DNA of 53,702 nucleotides, from NCBI GenBank assembly GCA_025055255.1, contig JANWYI010000001.1, forward strand, positions 142,102-195,803. The letters run 5' to 3'. The notes beneath the pieces were generated by a model, which saw only the letters and a list, made by a program, of their open reading frames with translations, made no database searches and had not been told where the DNA came from. The stretch is from Anaerolineae bacterium. GTDB lineage: Bacteria; Chloroflexota; Anaerolineae; Aggregatilineales; UBA2796. Numbering within the stretch: position 1 is the stretch's first letter; each line of letters opens with the position of its first letter. Positions 1 to 8,864 of this stretch are shown here, one piece after another. Both the position numbers and the translations under genes were made by a program.

Positions 1-2
1 GT

Positions 3-230
3 CTGATTGAGCGCGCGACGATCTTCCAGCTCTTCTGGTCAGAGAATTCGGCGAAGTCTGAGTTTTGCCGCGAGGAATGGCGGTATGCGCTGCAAACGCC
101 TCGCGGACGCGAGACCAACGGCGTCGGTTTCATTCGTCCTGTCTATTGGCGTAAGCCAATGCCAACGCCACCAGAAGAGCTCAAGCACTTGCACTTTGCC
201 TATGTGCGTTTGCCGCGCCTGAATGAGTAG
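3..230 (+). CDS. TIR domain protein, C-terminal part (5' end outside window)
   Basis: Open frame entering from the left edge and ending in TAG at 228-230; about 75 residues are visible. They read like the second half of a bacterial TIR domain: a strand with F-Q-L-F-W-S, then SENSAKSEFCREEW and later GFIRPVYW, PPEELKHLHFAYV. In this TIR class the Glu before Trp in the C-x-x-E-W helix is the NADase catalytic residue, and here it is present (codon 75-77). The domain ends only a few residues before the stop, so TIR is the C-terminal domain; anything N-terminal to it lies outside the window. TIR proteins of this kind act as NAD-cleaving effectors or as adaptors in signalling and defence. nagA begins 2 bases after the stop, so the two may be co-transcribed. 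Substrate and partner cannot be seen. Confidence 0.8.
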   Translation: MIERATIFQLFWSENSAKSEFCREEWRYALQTPRGRETNGVGFIRPVYWRKPMPTPPEELKHLHFAYVRLPRLNE

Positions 231-232
231 CC

Positions 233-1405
233 ATGCAATATCTCTTCGAAAATGTGCGCGTCGTCACGCCTGAAGGCGACGCTGATTGGCTGCTGACCGA
301 CGGCGCGCGTATCGCGCAGATTGGTCTAGGCAATGCGCCTGAAGTGCCGCAAGCACAGCACATTGACGGCTCAAGTGGCTACCTGCTGCCTGCTTTCATA
401 GACATGCACGTGCACGGCAGCGACGGCGCCGACACAATGGACGCGACGCCTGAGGCGTTGCGCCGCATGGCGCGCTTTTTTGCGGCGCATGGCGTGGCAT
501 ATTTCCTCGCCACAACCATGACAGCCAGTCGTGAGGCAATCAGCCGCACTCTGCGCAACGCAGCTGAATGTCTCGGCACGCAGCTCGATGGCGCCACACT
601 GCTCGGCGTCCATTTAGAAGGTCCGTACATCAATGTGAAGGCGCGCGGCGCACAGCTCGCCGATCACGTCCGTCTTGCTGATCCTGCTGAGTATGAGGAC
701 TGGTTAGCGCTGAACGTCATCCGCCAAGTGACCGTTGCGCCTGAGTTTGCTGAAAATCGCATGTTCATGCGGTCATGCGCTGAGCGCGGCATTGTAGTGA
801 GCATCGGTCACACACAGGCGACCTATGAGCAGGCGTTAGAAGCTGTCCAGATCGGCGCGCGGCAAGCCACGCACACTTATAACGCCATGACAGGCTTGCA
901 TCATCGCGCGCCGGGCGTCGTCGGCGCTGCGCTGACCTGTGACTTGCTGACCTGTGAGCTGATCGCTGATAATTTGCACGTGCATCCTGCGGCAATGGCG
1001 CTCTTGGTGCGTGCCAAAGGCACAAGCGGCGTGATCGCCATCACGGACGCTATTCGTGCCACAGGGATGCACGAGGGCGAGTCTGAGCTTGGCGGACAGA
1101 CCGTCTACGTGCGCAACGGCAAGGCGACATTGGCTGACGGCACACTCGCAGGCAGCGTCCTGACAATGGACGCTGCGCTGCGCAACCTGCAAGCAGCCAC
1201 AGGCTTGTCAGTTGGCGCGCTCTCGCCGATTTTCAGCGCAAATGCAGCGCGCCAACTCGGTCTGGCACAGCGCAAGGGCATACTGCGCGCAGGCTACGAT
1301 GCAGACCTCGTCCTGCTCGACTCGACTTTGCATGTTCAAATGACTTTCGCTGAAGGACGTCTGATCTACCACAAAGGACGCGACCTTGCCGACACTGCTG
1401 GCTGA
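233..1405 (+). CDS. nagA: N-acetylglucosamine-6-phosphate deacetylase
   Basis: 390 residues, the usual length for NagA. It removes acetate from GlcNAc-6-phosphate in the cytoplasm, giving glucosamine-6-phosphate for glycolysis or cell-wall recycling. It is an amidohydrolase TIM barrel: HVHG at residues 59-62, the metal-binding Glu in HLEGPY (about 129), GHT (about 193), ATHTYNAM (about 214) and the catalytic Asp of AITDA (about 272). The ATG at 233 lies just after the preceding TIR gene stop, and the 3' end overlaps the next amidohydrolase gene by 20 bases, so translation of the two is probably coupled. No nagB or transport gene is in view. Confidence 0.93.
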   Translation: MQYLFENVRVVTPEGDADWLLTDGARIAQIGLGNAPEVPQAQHIDGSSGYLLPAFIDMHVHGSDGADTMDATPEALRRMARFFAAHGVAYFLATTMTASREAISRTLRNAAECLGTQLDGATLLGVHLEGPYINVKARGAQLADHVRLADPAEYEDWLALNVIRQVTVAPEFAENRMFMRSCAERGIVVSIGHTQATYEQALEAVQIGARQATHTYNAMTGLHHRAPGVVGAALTCDLLTCELIADNLHVHPAAMALLVRAKGTSGVIAITDAIRATGMHEGESELGGQTVYVRNGKATLADGTLAGSVLTMDAALRNLQAATGLSVGALSPIFSANAARQLGLAQRKGILRAGYDADLVLLDSTLHVQMTFAEGRLIYHKGRDLADTAG

Positions 1406-2759
1406 GAACATCCACACACTGCTCACTTTTGACGATCAGCGCCGCGAAATCCTTGACGGCGCGCTGTTCGTCCGCGACGGCTTCATTGAACTAGTTGGCA
1501 CAACAGCGCAAGTGCGCGCCGCGCTGCGCGAGACACCTGATGAGACGCTCAGCTTGCGCGATCACGTCGTGTTGCCCGGCTTGGTCAACACGCACCACCA
1601 CATGTTCCAGAGCTTGACGCGCGTGACGCCAAGTGGACAGGATCATGAGCTGTTTGGCTGGCTGCGCGCGCATTACGGCATGTGGGCGAATTTGCGCAGT
1701 GAGATGATCTACGTCTCGACTCTAACGGCAATGGCAGAGCTGATCCTCTCAGGCTGCACAACCAGTAGCGACCATCTCTACCTGTATCCGAACGATTGCC
1801 GTCTGGACGACTCGATCCGCGCGGCAAGCGAGATCGGGATGCGCTTTCACGCGGCGCGCGGCAGCATGAGCCTTGGCGAGAGCAAAGGCGGCTTGCCGCC
1901 TGATCGACTCGTCGAGGATGAAGACGCTATTCTGCGCGACACACAGCGCCTGATCGAGACCTATCATGACAAGCGACGTGGCGCAATGCTGCGCATTGTG
2001 GTAGCACCATGCTCACCTTTCAGCGTCTCACAAGACCTGATGCGCGAGTCGGCGCGTCTAGCGCGCGCTTATGGCGTCCATCTGCACACACACCTTGCCG
2101 AAAACGACAACGACGTCGCCTACAGCCTTGAGCAATTCAACTTGACGCCTGCGCAATACGCTGAGTCGGTCGCATGGCTCGGCACTGATGTCTGGCATGC
2201 GCACTGCGTCAAGTTAGACGCGCACGGCATCGGTCTGTTTGCACAGACAAGCACAGGCGTGGCGCATTGTCCTAGCTCTAACATGCGCTTGGCGAGCGGC
2301 ATTGCGCCAATTCGGGCGATGTTGCAAGCAGGTGTGCGCGTCGGACTCGGCGTAGACGGCTCGGCTTCGAATGACAGCGGACACATGCTGGCAGAGGCGC
2401 GCATGGCGCTGCTCCTGCAGCGCGTCAGCGGCGATCCAAAGGCGCTGACAGCGCGTCAAGCGCTAGAGCTTGCCACACGCGGCGGCGCTGCTGTTCTGGG
2501 CAGAGATGACATTGGCGCGTTAGCAGTTGGCATGGCAGCTGATTTCATCGCCATAGACCTGAATCAGGTCGCCTTTGCAGGCGCATGGAGCGATCCTGCT
2601 GCAGCGCTCGTCTTTTGTGCGCCGCCAACGGTCGCTTACAGCGTGATCAACGGTCGCGTGATAGTGCGCGAAGGGCAGATCACAACAATTGATCTGCCCA
2701 ATGTCCTGCGTCGTCACAACGCCTATGCGCGCCAGCTGGCTGATATGCCGACGCGCTAG
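1386..2759 (+). CDS. 8-oxoguanine deaminase (amidohydrolase superfamily)
   Basis: 457 residues. The sequence matches the 8-oxoguanine deaminase / AtzB-like branch of amidohydrolases: NTHHHMFQSLTR (metal His 70 and 72), SGCTTSSDHLYLYP, the GSMSLGESKGG segment, HTHLAE (His236, Glu239), WHAHCVKL (His273) and GVDGSASNDSGHM (Asp324). The expected reaction is hydrolysis of 8-oxoguanine to urate and ammonia, cleaning up oxidised purine; related deaminases use other purine-like or triazine substrates, so substrate is inferred. The start is TTG at 1386, inside nagA, preceded by a Shine-Dalgarno-like AAAGGA at 1373-1378; there is no in-frame ATG before the conserved N-terminus. The stop shares the palindrome CTAG with the stop of the convergent LCP gene. 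Confidence 0.85.
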   Translation: MPTLLAENIHTLLTFDDQRREILDGALFVRDGFIELVGTTAQVRAALRETPDETLSLRDHVVLPGLVNTHHHMFQSLTRVTPSGQDHELFGWLRAHYGMWANLRSEMIYVSTLTAMAELILSGCTTSSDHLYLYPNDCRLDDSIRAASEIGMRFHAARGSMSLGESKGGLPPDRLVEDEDAILRDTQRLIETYHDKRRGAMLRIVVAPCSPFSVSQDLMRESARLARAYGVHLHTHLAENDNDVAYSLEQFNLTPAQYAESVAWLGTDVWHAHCVKLDAHGIGLFAQTSTGVAHCPSSNMRLASGIAPIRAMLQAGVRVGLGVDGSASNDSGHMLAEARMALLLQRVSGDPKALTARQALELATRGGAAVLGRDDIGALAVGMAADFIAIDLNQVAFAGAWSDPAAALVFCAPPTVAYSVINGRVIVREGQITTIDLPNVLRRHNAYARQLADMPTR

Positions 2760-4381
2760 TTCACGCGCGTGCCAAAGCCGGGCGCGCTACATGAGACGTA
2801 GTCAGCGCCCAGCACAACGCGGAAATCAGCTGTACGGTTTGGATCAGGCTGACTGATGATCCGATCAGCGCGAATATTGAGCGTCCGCCGCAGCTCTTGC
2901 AGCACTTGTGGCGAGGCACTGCCAGTGTAGTCATAGATGACGGTCTGCGCAGTCGGTTCGCCCTGACCGCGCGCTATTGCTTGGAAACCTTCCCAGCTGA
3001 GCAGGTCAACTGCCACAAGGTCGTAGTTCGGCTTGCCAGAGCTGTTGATCACCTCAATGTTGCCGACTTCACGCAGCAGACGGTTGCGCGTTGGCGGCGT
3101 GTAGAATTGGCGCAGCGTCTCGAACATGCCTTCAGTCGGAATTTGCACGTCTTCGCCGTAAGGCGTGCGCCAAGCCTCAGTCTCGCGCCCTTTGATCAGC
3201 TGGAAGCTGCGGATGTTCTCAGGCGTCAAGTTCAGAGCAATCGGCAGCAAGCCGAGGATATCTGTCAGCTGCAAGTTGGTCTTAACGAACTGGCTTGCCT
3301 GCGACCACAGCTCAGGCGCTTTTTGCAGAATGCCTTGCGCGCGCGCCTCACGCCAAATGGCGCGTAAAATCTGCTGTTGACGCCGATTGCGGTCAAAGTC
3401 GCTCAGGCGCTGACGCACGCGCGCATACCACAGCGCTAACGAGCCGTCCATGCGGTAGTAACCGACATCAAGCGTGTAGAGCGCATAGACAGGCGTGCCT
3501 TGTGCGTCATATTGACCCGTGAAACGCCACTGGTCAACCATTGGGCAATCTACAGCGACGTTGACGCCGCCAAGCGCGTCAACAAGCGCTTTGAAGCCGT
3601 TGAAGCTGACTTTGGCATAGAAATGGATCGGTATGCCGAAGTTATAGAGGATGGTCTCCTGCAGCAAGCCAAAGCCGCCGTTCGGCGACCAGCCTACCGA
3701 CTCGCCCCAGCCGTAGGCGACGTTAAGGCGCTGCATGCCGAGTTGCGGAATGCAGACGTACAGGTCGCGCGGCAAGCTGAGCATCGCCACGCTGCCTGCT
3801 GTGCGATTGATTGAGACGATGAGCATGGTATCCGTGCGAACAGAAGGCTCATTGGGCTGCAGGTCTTCGTCTGTGCCGAGCAGGATGATGTTCAGGATGT
3901 CATCATTGGAGCGCAAGCGCGGCGCGCGCGGCGGCACAGCGGTCACTTGTGGCTTCTCAGTGCACGTCTCGCGGACAGGCACGCGCGGTAGCGTGCTCGT
4001 GGCAGGCAAAAGCGTCGCCGACGGCTCAGGAGTCAGTGTGAAGGCACTTGGGTCAGGCGTGCGTGTTGGACGGCGCGTGTTCGTGGGCAGGAGCAAAGGC
4101 AGAGCGCCTTGTGCGGCTTGGTCGAGTGCAAAGCGTGCAGGCAACACTGCGCTCTGTGGCACAGGCGTCGGAGTCGGGACGCTCAGACGGCTCTCGCGCA
4201 GCGCTGTAGCTGTGGCAGGGAAGATCGTGCTGTGCTGTTCAATCAGCGCGCGGCGCTCAAGGCGCGCACCTAGCTCGCGCAAGTTAGCGAGCGCTGCATT
4301 TGCCAGCACAATCACGCCAACTAGCAACACAACTAGCAACACAGCGCGTCCGAAAAAGCTGAGACAGCCTCGAAAGTTCAT
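2756..4381 (-). CDS. LytR-CpsA-Psr (LCP) family envelope protein
   Basis: 541 residues. A membrane segment at about 11-30 is followed by a Thr/Pro-rich extracellular linker (about 65-150), the LCP domain (about 160-390) and a LytR C-terminal-like domain (about 430-535). LCP hallmarks are visible: LGTDED, the Arg and Asp of V-R-T-D-T (about 182-184), SLPRD (205-206) and D-R-N-R-R-Q-Q. The family transfers polyprenyl-phosphate-linked glycopolymers to the cell wall or to proteins outside the membrane. This fits the undecaprenyl-phosphate sugar transferase and glycosyltransferases at 25383-29292, although they are not adjacent. Divergent from the histidine kinase at 4543. Confidence 0.9.
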   Translation of the reverse strand: MNFRGCLSFFGRAVLLVVLLVGVIVLANAALANLRELGARLERRALIEQHSTIFPATATALRESRLSVPTPTPVPQSAVLPARFALDQAAQGALPLLLPTNTRRPTRTPDPSAFTLTPEPSATLLPATSTLPRVPVRETCTEKPQVTAVPPRAPRLRSNDDILNIILLGTDEDLQPNEPSVRTDTMLIVSINRTAGSVAMLSLPRDLYVCIPQLGMQRLNVAYGWGESVGWSPNGGFGLLQETILYNFGIPIHFYAKVSFNGFKALVDALGGVNVAVDCPMVDQWRFTGQYDAQGTPVYALYTLDVGYYRMDGSLALWYARVRQRLSDFDRNRRQQQILRAIWREARAQGILQKAPELWSQASQFVKTNLQLTDILGLLPIALNLTPENIRSFQLIKGRETEAWRTPYGEDVQIPTEGMFETLRQFYTPPTRNRLLREVGNIEVINSSGKPNYDLVAVDLLSWEGFQAIARGQGEPTAQTVIYDYTGSASPQVLQELRRTLNIRADRIISQPDPNRTADFRVVLGADYVSCSAPGFGTRVN

Positions 4382-4419
4382 AGGTCTTGCTCACAACAGG
4401 CAAATTTCAAACGGCGCTT

Positions 4420-4425
4420 TATAAT
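4420..4425 (+). promoter_or_regulatory. Candidate -10 box upstream of histidine kinase
   Basis: A perfect TATAAT in the 161-base divergent spacer between the LCP gene and the kinase. No good -35 box sits 16-18 bases upstream (CAGGCA is the best there), so the call is weak. The overlapping ATAATA read on the other strand gives TATTAT, a possible -10 for the LCP gene. Confidence 0.3.
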
Positions 4426-4542
4426 AGCGCGCTCTGTCAGCTTCAGCATTCATATCCTTTTGAGACTAGCGCACTGCCTAGAATTGCCTAAACTATCATC
4501 ATCAGTAGCTCCAACACTCAGCAAAGGCGCATAGTCATCCGA

Positions 4543-6306
4543 ATGAATAAGTTATGCCATCAAATAGCGCGTCAACTGGTTGACAATCTGCGCAGCGCAG
4601 CGCTGAAGTTGCTTGTGCTGTTGCTGTATGTGCCATACGAAGAGGCAGAGAGTAGGCGCAATGGCGAGTTTTTAGCAGGCACTCTGGCATTCATCCTCTT
4701 CACAATAGCTCTTTCGCTCATCTTCCCCATACCTCTAGTGCCGCGTCCATTCGGCGATTATCATACACTGTTGCTCCTCTTGAACGCCCTGCTTTTTACA
4801 GTTGCTTACGTGCTGAATCGGCGAGGACAGTATTCTCTTGCGGTCAGTCTAACGTTGGTGACTTTCACGTTCGGCACAGTGCTATCCGTGTTGCTCTCTA
4901 CCGATGATGGCAGGCTGTTCTTCCTAATTTACTTGCTCGTGCCAATTTTGTTCAGCATTGCGCTGATGCGCCTGCGCTATGCCTTCTTGATCTACAGTCT
5001 TATCGTGGCGAGCTTTGCGATTCCATTCTTCGCGCGCTCTGAAGAGCGTCCGTTCCTGATCAACATCTTCCTATTCGTCATGCTCGTAGGCTTGGTAGCG
5101 TTCACAATGACCTATCATCACAACCTTATCGAAAACGAGCGGAAACGAAAACTACGCGAGAGCGAGGCGCGCTATCGCAGCCTTGTCGAAGTCTGCCCTG
5201 ATGCGATTGTAGTCGTCTCAGAAGGCAAGTTCATTTTCGTCAATCCTGCTGCGGTGACCCTGTTTGGCGCGCAGAGTCCTGATGACTTGCTTGGACGCCG
5301 TGCAATAGAGTTCATTGATCCTGCTTTTCGGAAAGATGTTTCTCAGAGCCTGTTACGTCCGCGCGATGATCATCCAGTCGAGCAGCGTATTGTGCGCCTA
5401 GATGGCACAACGCGCGCTGTAGAGGTGATTGGCTCTGCCATTGAATATGGCGGCAAACGCGCGCGTCAATCAGTCATCCGCGATATCACTGAGCGGCAAA
5501 AAGCGCAGCAGCAAGCGTTGGAGCTTGCCCTTGAGCGTGAGAAAATCAAGCTGCTGGAGCAGTTCATCAGCGACACTTCGCACGATTTGCGCACGCCTAT
5601 CGCTGCGCTGAGCACAAACAGCTACGTCTTCGAGAAATTGAGCCAAAAAATTGCCGAGTTGGTCGCGCAAAATGACAAAGAAAGCCTTGAGCGTGCCTTG
5701 CAGCAGCTGATCGAGCGCGCCCAGAGCCTGCACGTCACTTCACGGCGCCTAGCGCGCATTGTGGAAGGCATGTTCGACATGGCACGGCTAGATGGCTTGC
5801 CGACTTTCACACTCAGCCGCACTGAGCTGAATGTGGTCGTCAAGCGCGTTTTAGAGCCTTACTTTGCCGATGCGGTACAGGCAGGCTGCACGCTCACTTT
5901 CGTGCCATGTGAACAATCTTTGCCTGTCTTTCTGAACGAGGTGGAGTTCGGGCGCGTGCTGCAAAATCTGATGGAAAATGCGCTGCAATACACGCCGCGT
6001 GGCGGCAAGATCGCGGTCAGCACCTACGCACAGGATAACAAAGCCGTCTTCGAGGTGAGCGATAGCGGCATCGGCATCGCCGCTGATGAGCTCCCGCGTA
6101 TCTTCGAGCGCTTCTACCGCACAGATAAGGCGCGCTCAACGCACACAGGCGGCGCAGGACTTGGGCTTGCTATCGCCAAAAAGATTGTTGAGGCACACAG
6201 CGGCTCTATTACGGTTGAGAGTCAACCTGATGTCGGCACAACTTTTCGTGTCTACTTGCCCATCGCTACCGTATCTGAAGCGTCGCCTTCCAGTGCAACG
6301 AAATGA
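4543..6306 (+). CDS. Membrane sensor histidine kinase with PAS domain
   Basis: 587 residues. About six membrane segments fill residues 43-190, then come a PAS domain (about 208-318), a HisKA dimerisation helix pair with phospho-acceptor His347 in SDTSHDLRTP, and a HATPase_c domain with N box (LMENALQYTPRGG), G1 box (DSGIGIAADELPRIFERFYR) and G2 box (GGAGLGLAIAKKI). The HisKA hairpin carries a longer than usual second part (about 360-410). It autophosphorylates on His and passes phosphate to a response regulator; no response regulator gene is adjacent, so it is an orphan here. The signal is unknown; the multi-helix N-terminus resembles 7TM/MASE-type sensors without a clear family match. Confidence 0.9.
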   Translation: MNKLCHQIARQLVDNLRSAALKLLVLLLYVPYEEAESRRNGEFLAGTLAFILFTIALSLIFPIPLVPRPFGDYHTLLLLLNALLFTVAYVLNRRGQYSLAVSLTLVTFTFGTVLSVLLSTDDGRLFFLIYLLVPILFSIALMRLRYAFLIYSLIVASFAIPFFARSEERPFLINIFLFVMLVGLVAFTMTYHHNLIENERKRKLRESEARYRSLVEVCPDAIVVVSEGKFIFVNPAAVTLFGAQSPDDLLGRRAIEFIDPAFRKDVSQSLLRPRDDHPVEQRIVRLDGTTRAVEVIGSAIEYGGKRARQSVIRDITERQKAQQQALELALEREKIKLLEQFISDTSHDLRTPIAALSTNSYVFEKLSQKIAELVAQNDKESLERALQQLIERAQSLHVTSRRLARIVEGMFDMARLDGLPTFTLSRTELNVVVKRVLEPYFADAVQAGCTLTFVPCEQSLPVFLNEVEFGRVLQNLMENALQYTPRGGKIAVSTYAQDNKAVFEVSDSGIGIAADELPRIFERFYRTDKARSTHTGGAGLGLAIAKKIVEAHSGSITVESQPDVGTTFRVYLPIATVSEASPSSATK

Positions 6307-6369
6307 CTACACAGGCGTCATAAAGCGCGCTATACTCACTGCAAGTGAGCAAAAAGACGTGCTTGTGCG

Positions 6370-8100
6370 ATGCTCTCAAACCGACAGATTGCCGATGCTT
6401 TTGACTTGTTGGCTGATCTGCTGCGCCTGAAAGATGCGACTGCCTACCGCTTTGAGATCATCGCTTATCAGCGCGCTGCAGAGGCGATCCGCGAGCTTCC
6501 GCGCGACCTGCAGGCTATCGCTGCTGAAGGACGCCTACAGGAAATTGACGGCGTCGGCAAGGCGATTGCGGCCAAAATCAATGAACTGTTGCAGAGCGGC
6601 ACGTTGCGTCTGCTAGAAGAGCTAAAGGCAGAAATTCCGCAAGGCTTGGTAGACGTACTGCGTGTGAACAGCGTCGGACCGAAGAAGGCGATGCTGTTCT
6701 ATCAACAACTCGGCATCACATCGGTCGCTGAGCTGGAAGCAGCAGCGCGAGCAGGCAAATTGCGCAACTTGCCGACAATGGGCGTTAAAAGCGAGCAGAA
6801 AATCCTTGAGAGCATCGAGGCATTGGCGCGCCGCAACACGCGCGCACGCGCCGACGTCGCCTTGCACGCTGCTGAGCGCATCGTGCGCACATTGCAGAGC
6901 TTGCCGAGCGTCTTGCGCGCTGAAATTGCAGGCAGTCTGCGGCGCGGACGTTCCACTATTGGTGACATTGACTTGCTGGTCGCCACTTATGACGCTGCGC
7001 CAATCATGGACGCTTTCGTTAACCATCCCGATGTCACGCGCATCCTCAGTCAAGGCGAGACCAAAAGCAGTGTTGAGCTAGTGAGCGGTCTGCAATGTGA
7101 CTTGCGCGTTGTGCCGCCTGAGCGCTTTGGCACAGCGCTCAGCTACTTCACAGGCAGTCAGGCGCACAACATCCGTCTGCGCGAGCTGGCATTGGAGCGC
7201 GGACTGAGCCTGAATGAGTGGGCATTCACAGCGACTGACGGCAGCGGACGCGAGATTTTGTGCGCGACAGAAGAAGAGGTCTACGCACAGCTGGACTTGC
7301 CATACATTCCGCCTGAGCTGCGCGAAGATCGCGGCGAAATCGAGGCGGCACGCGCCAATGCTCTGCCAAAGCTGGTCGAGATTGGCGACATTCGCGCTGA
7401 CCTGCACATGCACACGACGTGGAGCGACGGTCGGCTGAGCGTCCGTGAGATGGCGTGGCAGGCGCGCGAGCGCGGCTTGCAATATATCGTGATCACTGAC
7501 CATTCGCAGAGCCTAGGCGTTGCTAATGGCTTAAGTGTAGAGCGGCTCTGGGCGCAGCGCGAGGAAATTGAGCGCGTTCAGGCAGAGTTTGGCGACTCGT
7601 TGCGCATTTATCACGGCGTAGAGCTGGAAATTCGCGCCGACGGCACGCTTGACTATCCCGATGATGTGCTCGCCGCGCTCGATGTCGTGATTGCCTCGCT
7701 ACACACAGCGTTGCGCCAAGATCGCGCTACTATTACAGCGCGTCTGCTCAATGCCATTAACAATCCGCATGTAGACATCATCGGTCATCCACGCGGACAA
7801 CTGATTCCAGACCGTGAGCCTGCTGATCTGGATATGGACGCTGTTTTTGCCGCTGCGCTCGCCACAGACACTGCGCTAGAAATTAACGCTAATCCGCATC
7901 GTCTCGATTTGGATAGCGCGCATGCACATCAAGCGCTCAAACTCGGCATCAAGCTCGCCATCAACACAGACGCACATTCAGCCGCTGACTTTGCCGTCTT
8001 GCCGTTTGGCGTGCGTACGGCGCGGCGCGCTTGGGCAAGCGCCGAGCAGATCATCAATACGTGGTCGCGTGAACGCTTCGAGGAGTGGATTCGCACATGA
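6370..8100 (+). CDS. polX: DNA polymerase/3'-5' exonuclease PolX
   Basis: 576 residues, typical of bacterial PolX. It is a base-excision repair polymerase with a PHP nuclease domain. Order: helix-hairpin-helix region (about 1-150, with IDGVGKAIAAKI and the second HhH near residue 100), family X polymerase palm with GSLRRGRSTIGDIDLL (catalytic Asp199 and Asp201) and the third Asp244 in LQCDLRVV, then PHP domain from about 340 with DLHMHTTWSDG, TDHSQS, GVELEI, IASLH, IGHPRG and INTDAHS metal ligands. Both active sites look intact. It is followed with a 4-base ATGA overlap by a membrane SH3-like gene. Confidence 0.95.
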   Translation: MLSNRQIADAFDLLADLLRLKDATAYRFEIIAYQRAAEAIRELPRDLQAIAAEGRLQEIDGVGKAIAAKINELLQSGTLRLLEELKAEIPQGLVDVLRVNSVGPKKAMLFYQQLGITSVAELEAAARAGKLRNLPTMGVKSEQKILESIEALARRNTRARADVALHAAERIVRTLQSLPSVLRAEIAGSLRRGRSTIGDIDLLVATYDAAPIMDAFVNHPDVTRILSQGETKSSVELVSGLQCDLRVVPPERFGTALSYFTGSQAHNIRLRELALERGLSLNEWAFTATDGSGREILCATEEEVYAQLDLPYIPPELREDRGEIEAARANALPKLVEIGDIRADLHMHTTWSDGRLSVREMAWQARERGLQYIVITDHSQSLGVANGLSVERLWAQREEIERVQAEFGDSLRIYHGVELEIRADGTLDYPDDVLAALDVVIASLHTALRQDRATITARLLNAINNPHVDIIGHPRGQLIPDREPADLDMDAVFAAALATDTALEINANPHRLDLDSAHAHQALKLGIKLAINTDAHSAADFAVLPFGVRTARRAWASAEQIINTWSRERFEEWIRT

Positions 8101-8864
8101 GCCGCTACGAAGACCCGTATAGCCCGTCTGAGTATGACGACTCGTCTGTTGAATTGACGCACCCATCAGAGTCGACGCCGATCAAGTCTACGCCGCCTAA
8201 AAGACCGTTGCGTCCTACGCAGCCGCCTGCTGAGCCACGCCAAGTGCGTCAGGCGCAGCCGCTACGCCACATGCCGCCACCACCACCTGTCTACGAGCCT
8301 GCTGAGCCACGCCTGCCACAAGCACCTGCCCGCCGACGCCCAGTGCCGCAGCGTCCGAGCAAACGTGAGAGCGGCTGGTACCTGCCGTGGTGGACTCTCC
8401 TCGTGCTGATCGCTTTTGTCGCAGCAGCGGCAATCGGCGCTTGGGCAGTTGTGGATGCAGTTGGTGGCAACGCGGCGCCCGGCGGACAAACACCGATTGT
8501 CATTGTAGTGACGGCAACTTTTACTATCGGACCGCCGCCAACCTACACGCCTCTGCCGCAAGTCCAGCCGACCGTTGCACCTTTGCCGACCGTTGTACCA
8601 ACGCCGACATTACCGCCAGGCGAGTTTCGACCGGGCGTCATTGTTGAGGTTGTCGGCGTCGGCTTGAACGGACTGAATATCCGAGCAGGCGCCGGCACAA
8701 GTGCCACCCTGCTCTTCGTAGCGCCCGAACGAACGCGCTTCATGATCATGAGCGGTCCGCAGAATGCCAGTGGCTTGGAATGGTGGGAAGTGCGCGAGGT
8801 CAATGCGCCGAATCGAACGGGCTGGGCAGCGCGCAACTATTTGCAGGCAGTTGATCAACGCTGA
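8097..8864 (+). CDS. Single-pass membrane protein with SH3-like extracellular domain
   Basis: 255 residues from the ATG at 8097, which overlaps the polX stop (ATGA) and has AGGAG at 8081-8085; a GTG at 8085 in the same frame would add four residues but lies inside that ribosome site. A Pro-rich cytoplasmic region (about 1-100) leads to one membrane segment (WWTLLVLIAFVAAAAIGAWA), a Pro/Thr-rich linker and a C-terminal bacterial SH3-type fold (GLNIRAGAGTSATLLFVAPE ... GWAARNYLQ). Such SH3 domains usually bind cell-wall components. Function unknown. The 3' end overlaps the convergent kinase gene by 10 bases. Confidence 0.8.
   Translation: MSRYEDPYSPSEYDDSSVELTHPSESTPIKSTPPKRPLRPTQPPAEPRQVRQAQPLRHMPPPPPVYEPAEPRLPQAPARRRPVPQRPSKRESGWYLPWWTLLVLIAFVAAAAIGAWAVVDAVGGNAAPGGQTPIVIVVTATFTIGPPPTYTPLPQVQPTVAPLPTVVPTPTLPPGEFRPGVIVEVVGVGLNGLNIRAGAGTSATLLFVAPERTRFMIMSGPQNASGLEWWEVREVNAPNRTGWAARNYLQAVDQR

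Noticed and set aside
7-222. Open frame of 71 codons over the left-end TIR gene
   Set aside because: Arginine/serine-rich shadow frame; the frame starting at position 3 gives clear TIR sequence.
3735-4424. Long plus-strand open frame opposite the LCP gene
   Set aside because: Low-complexity Val/Gly/Arg translation, antisense to the Thr/Pro-rich linker; no domain and no ribosome site.
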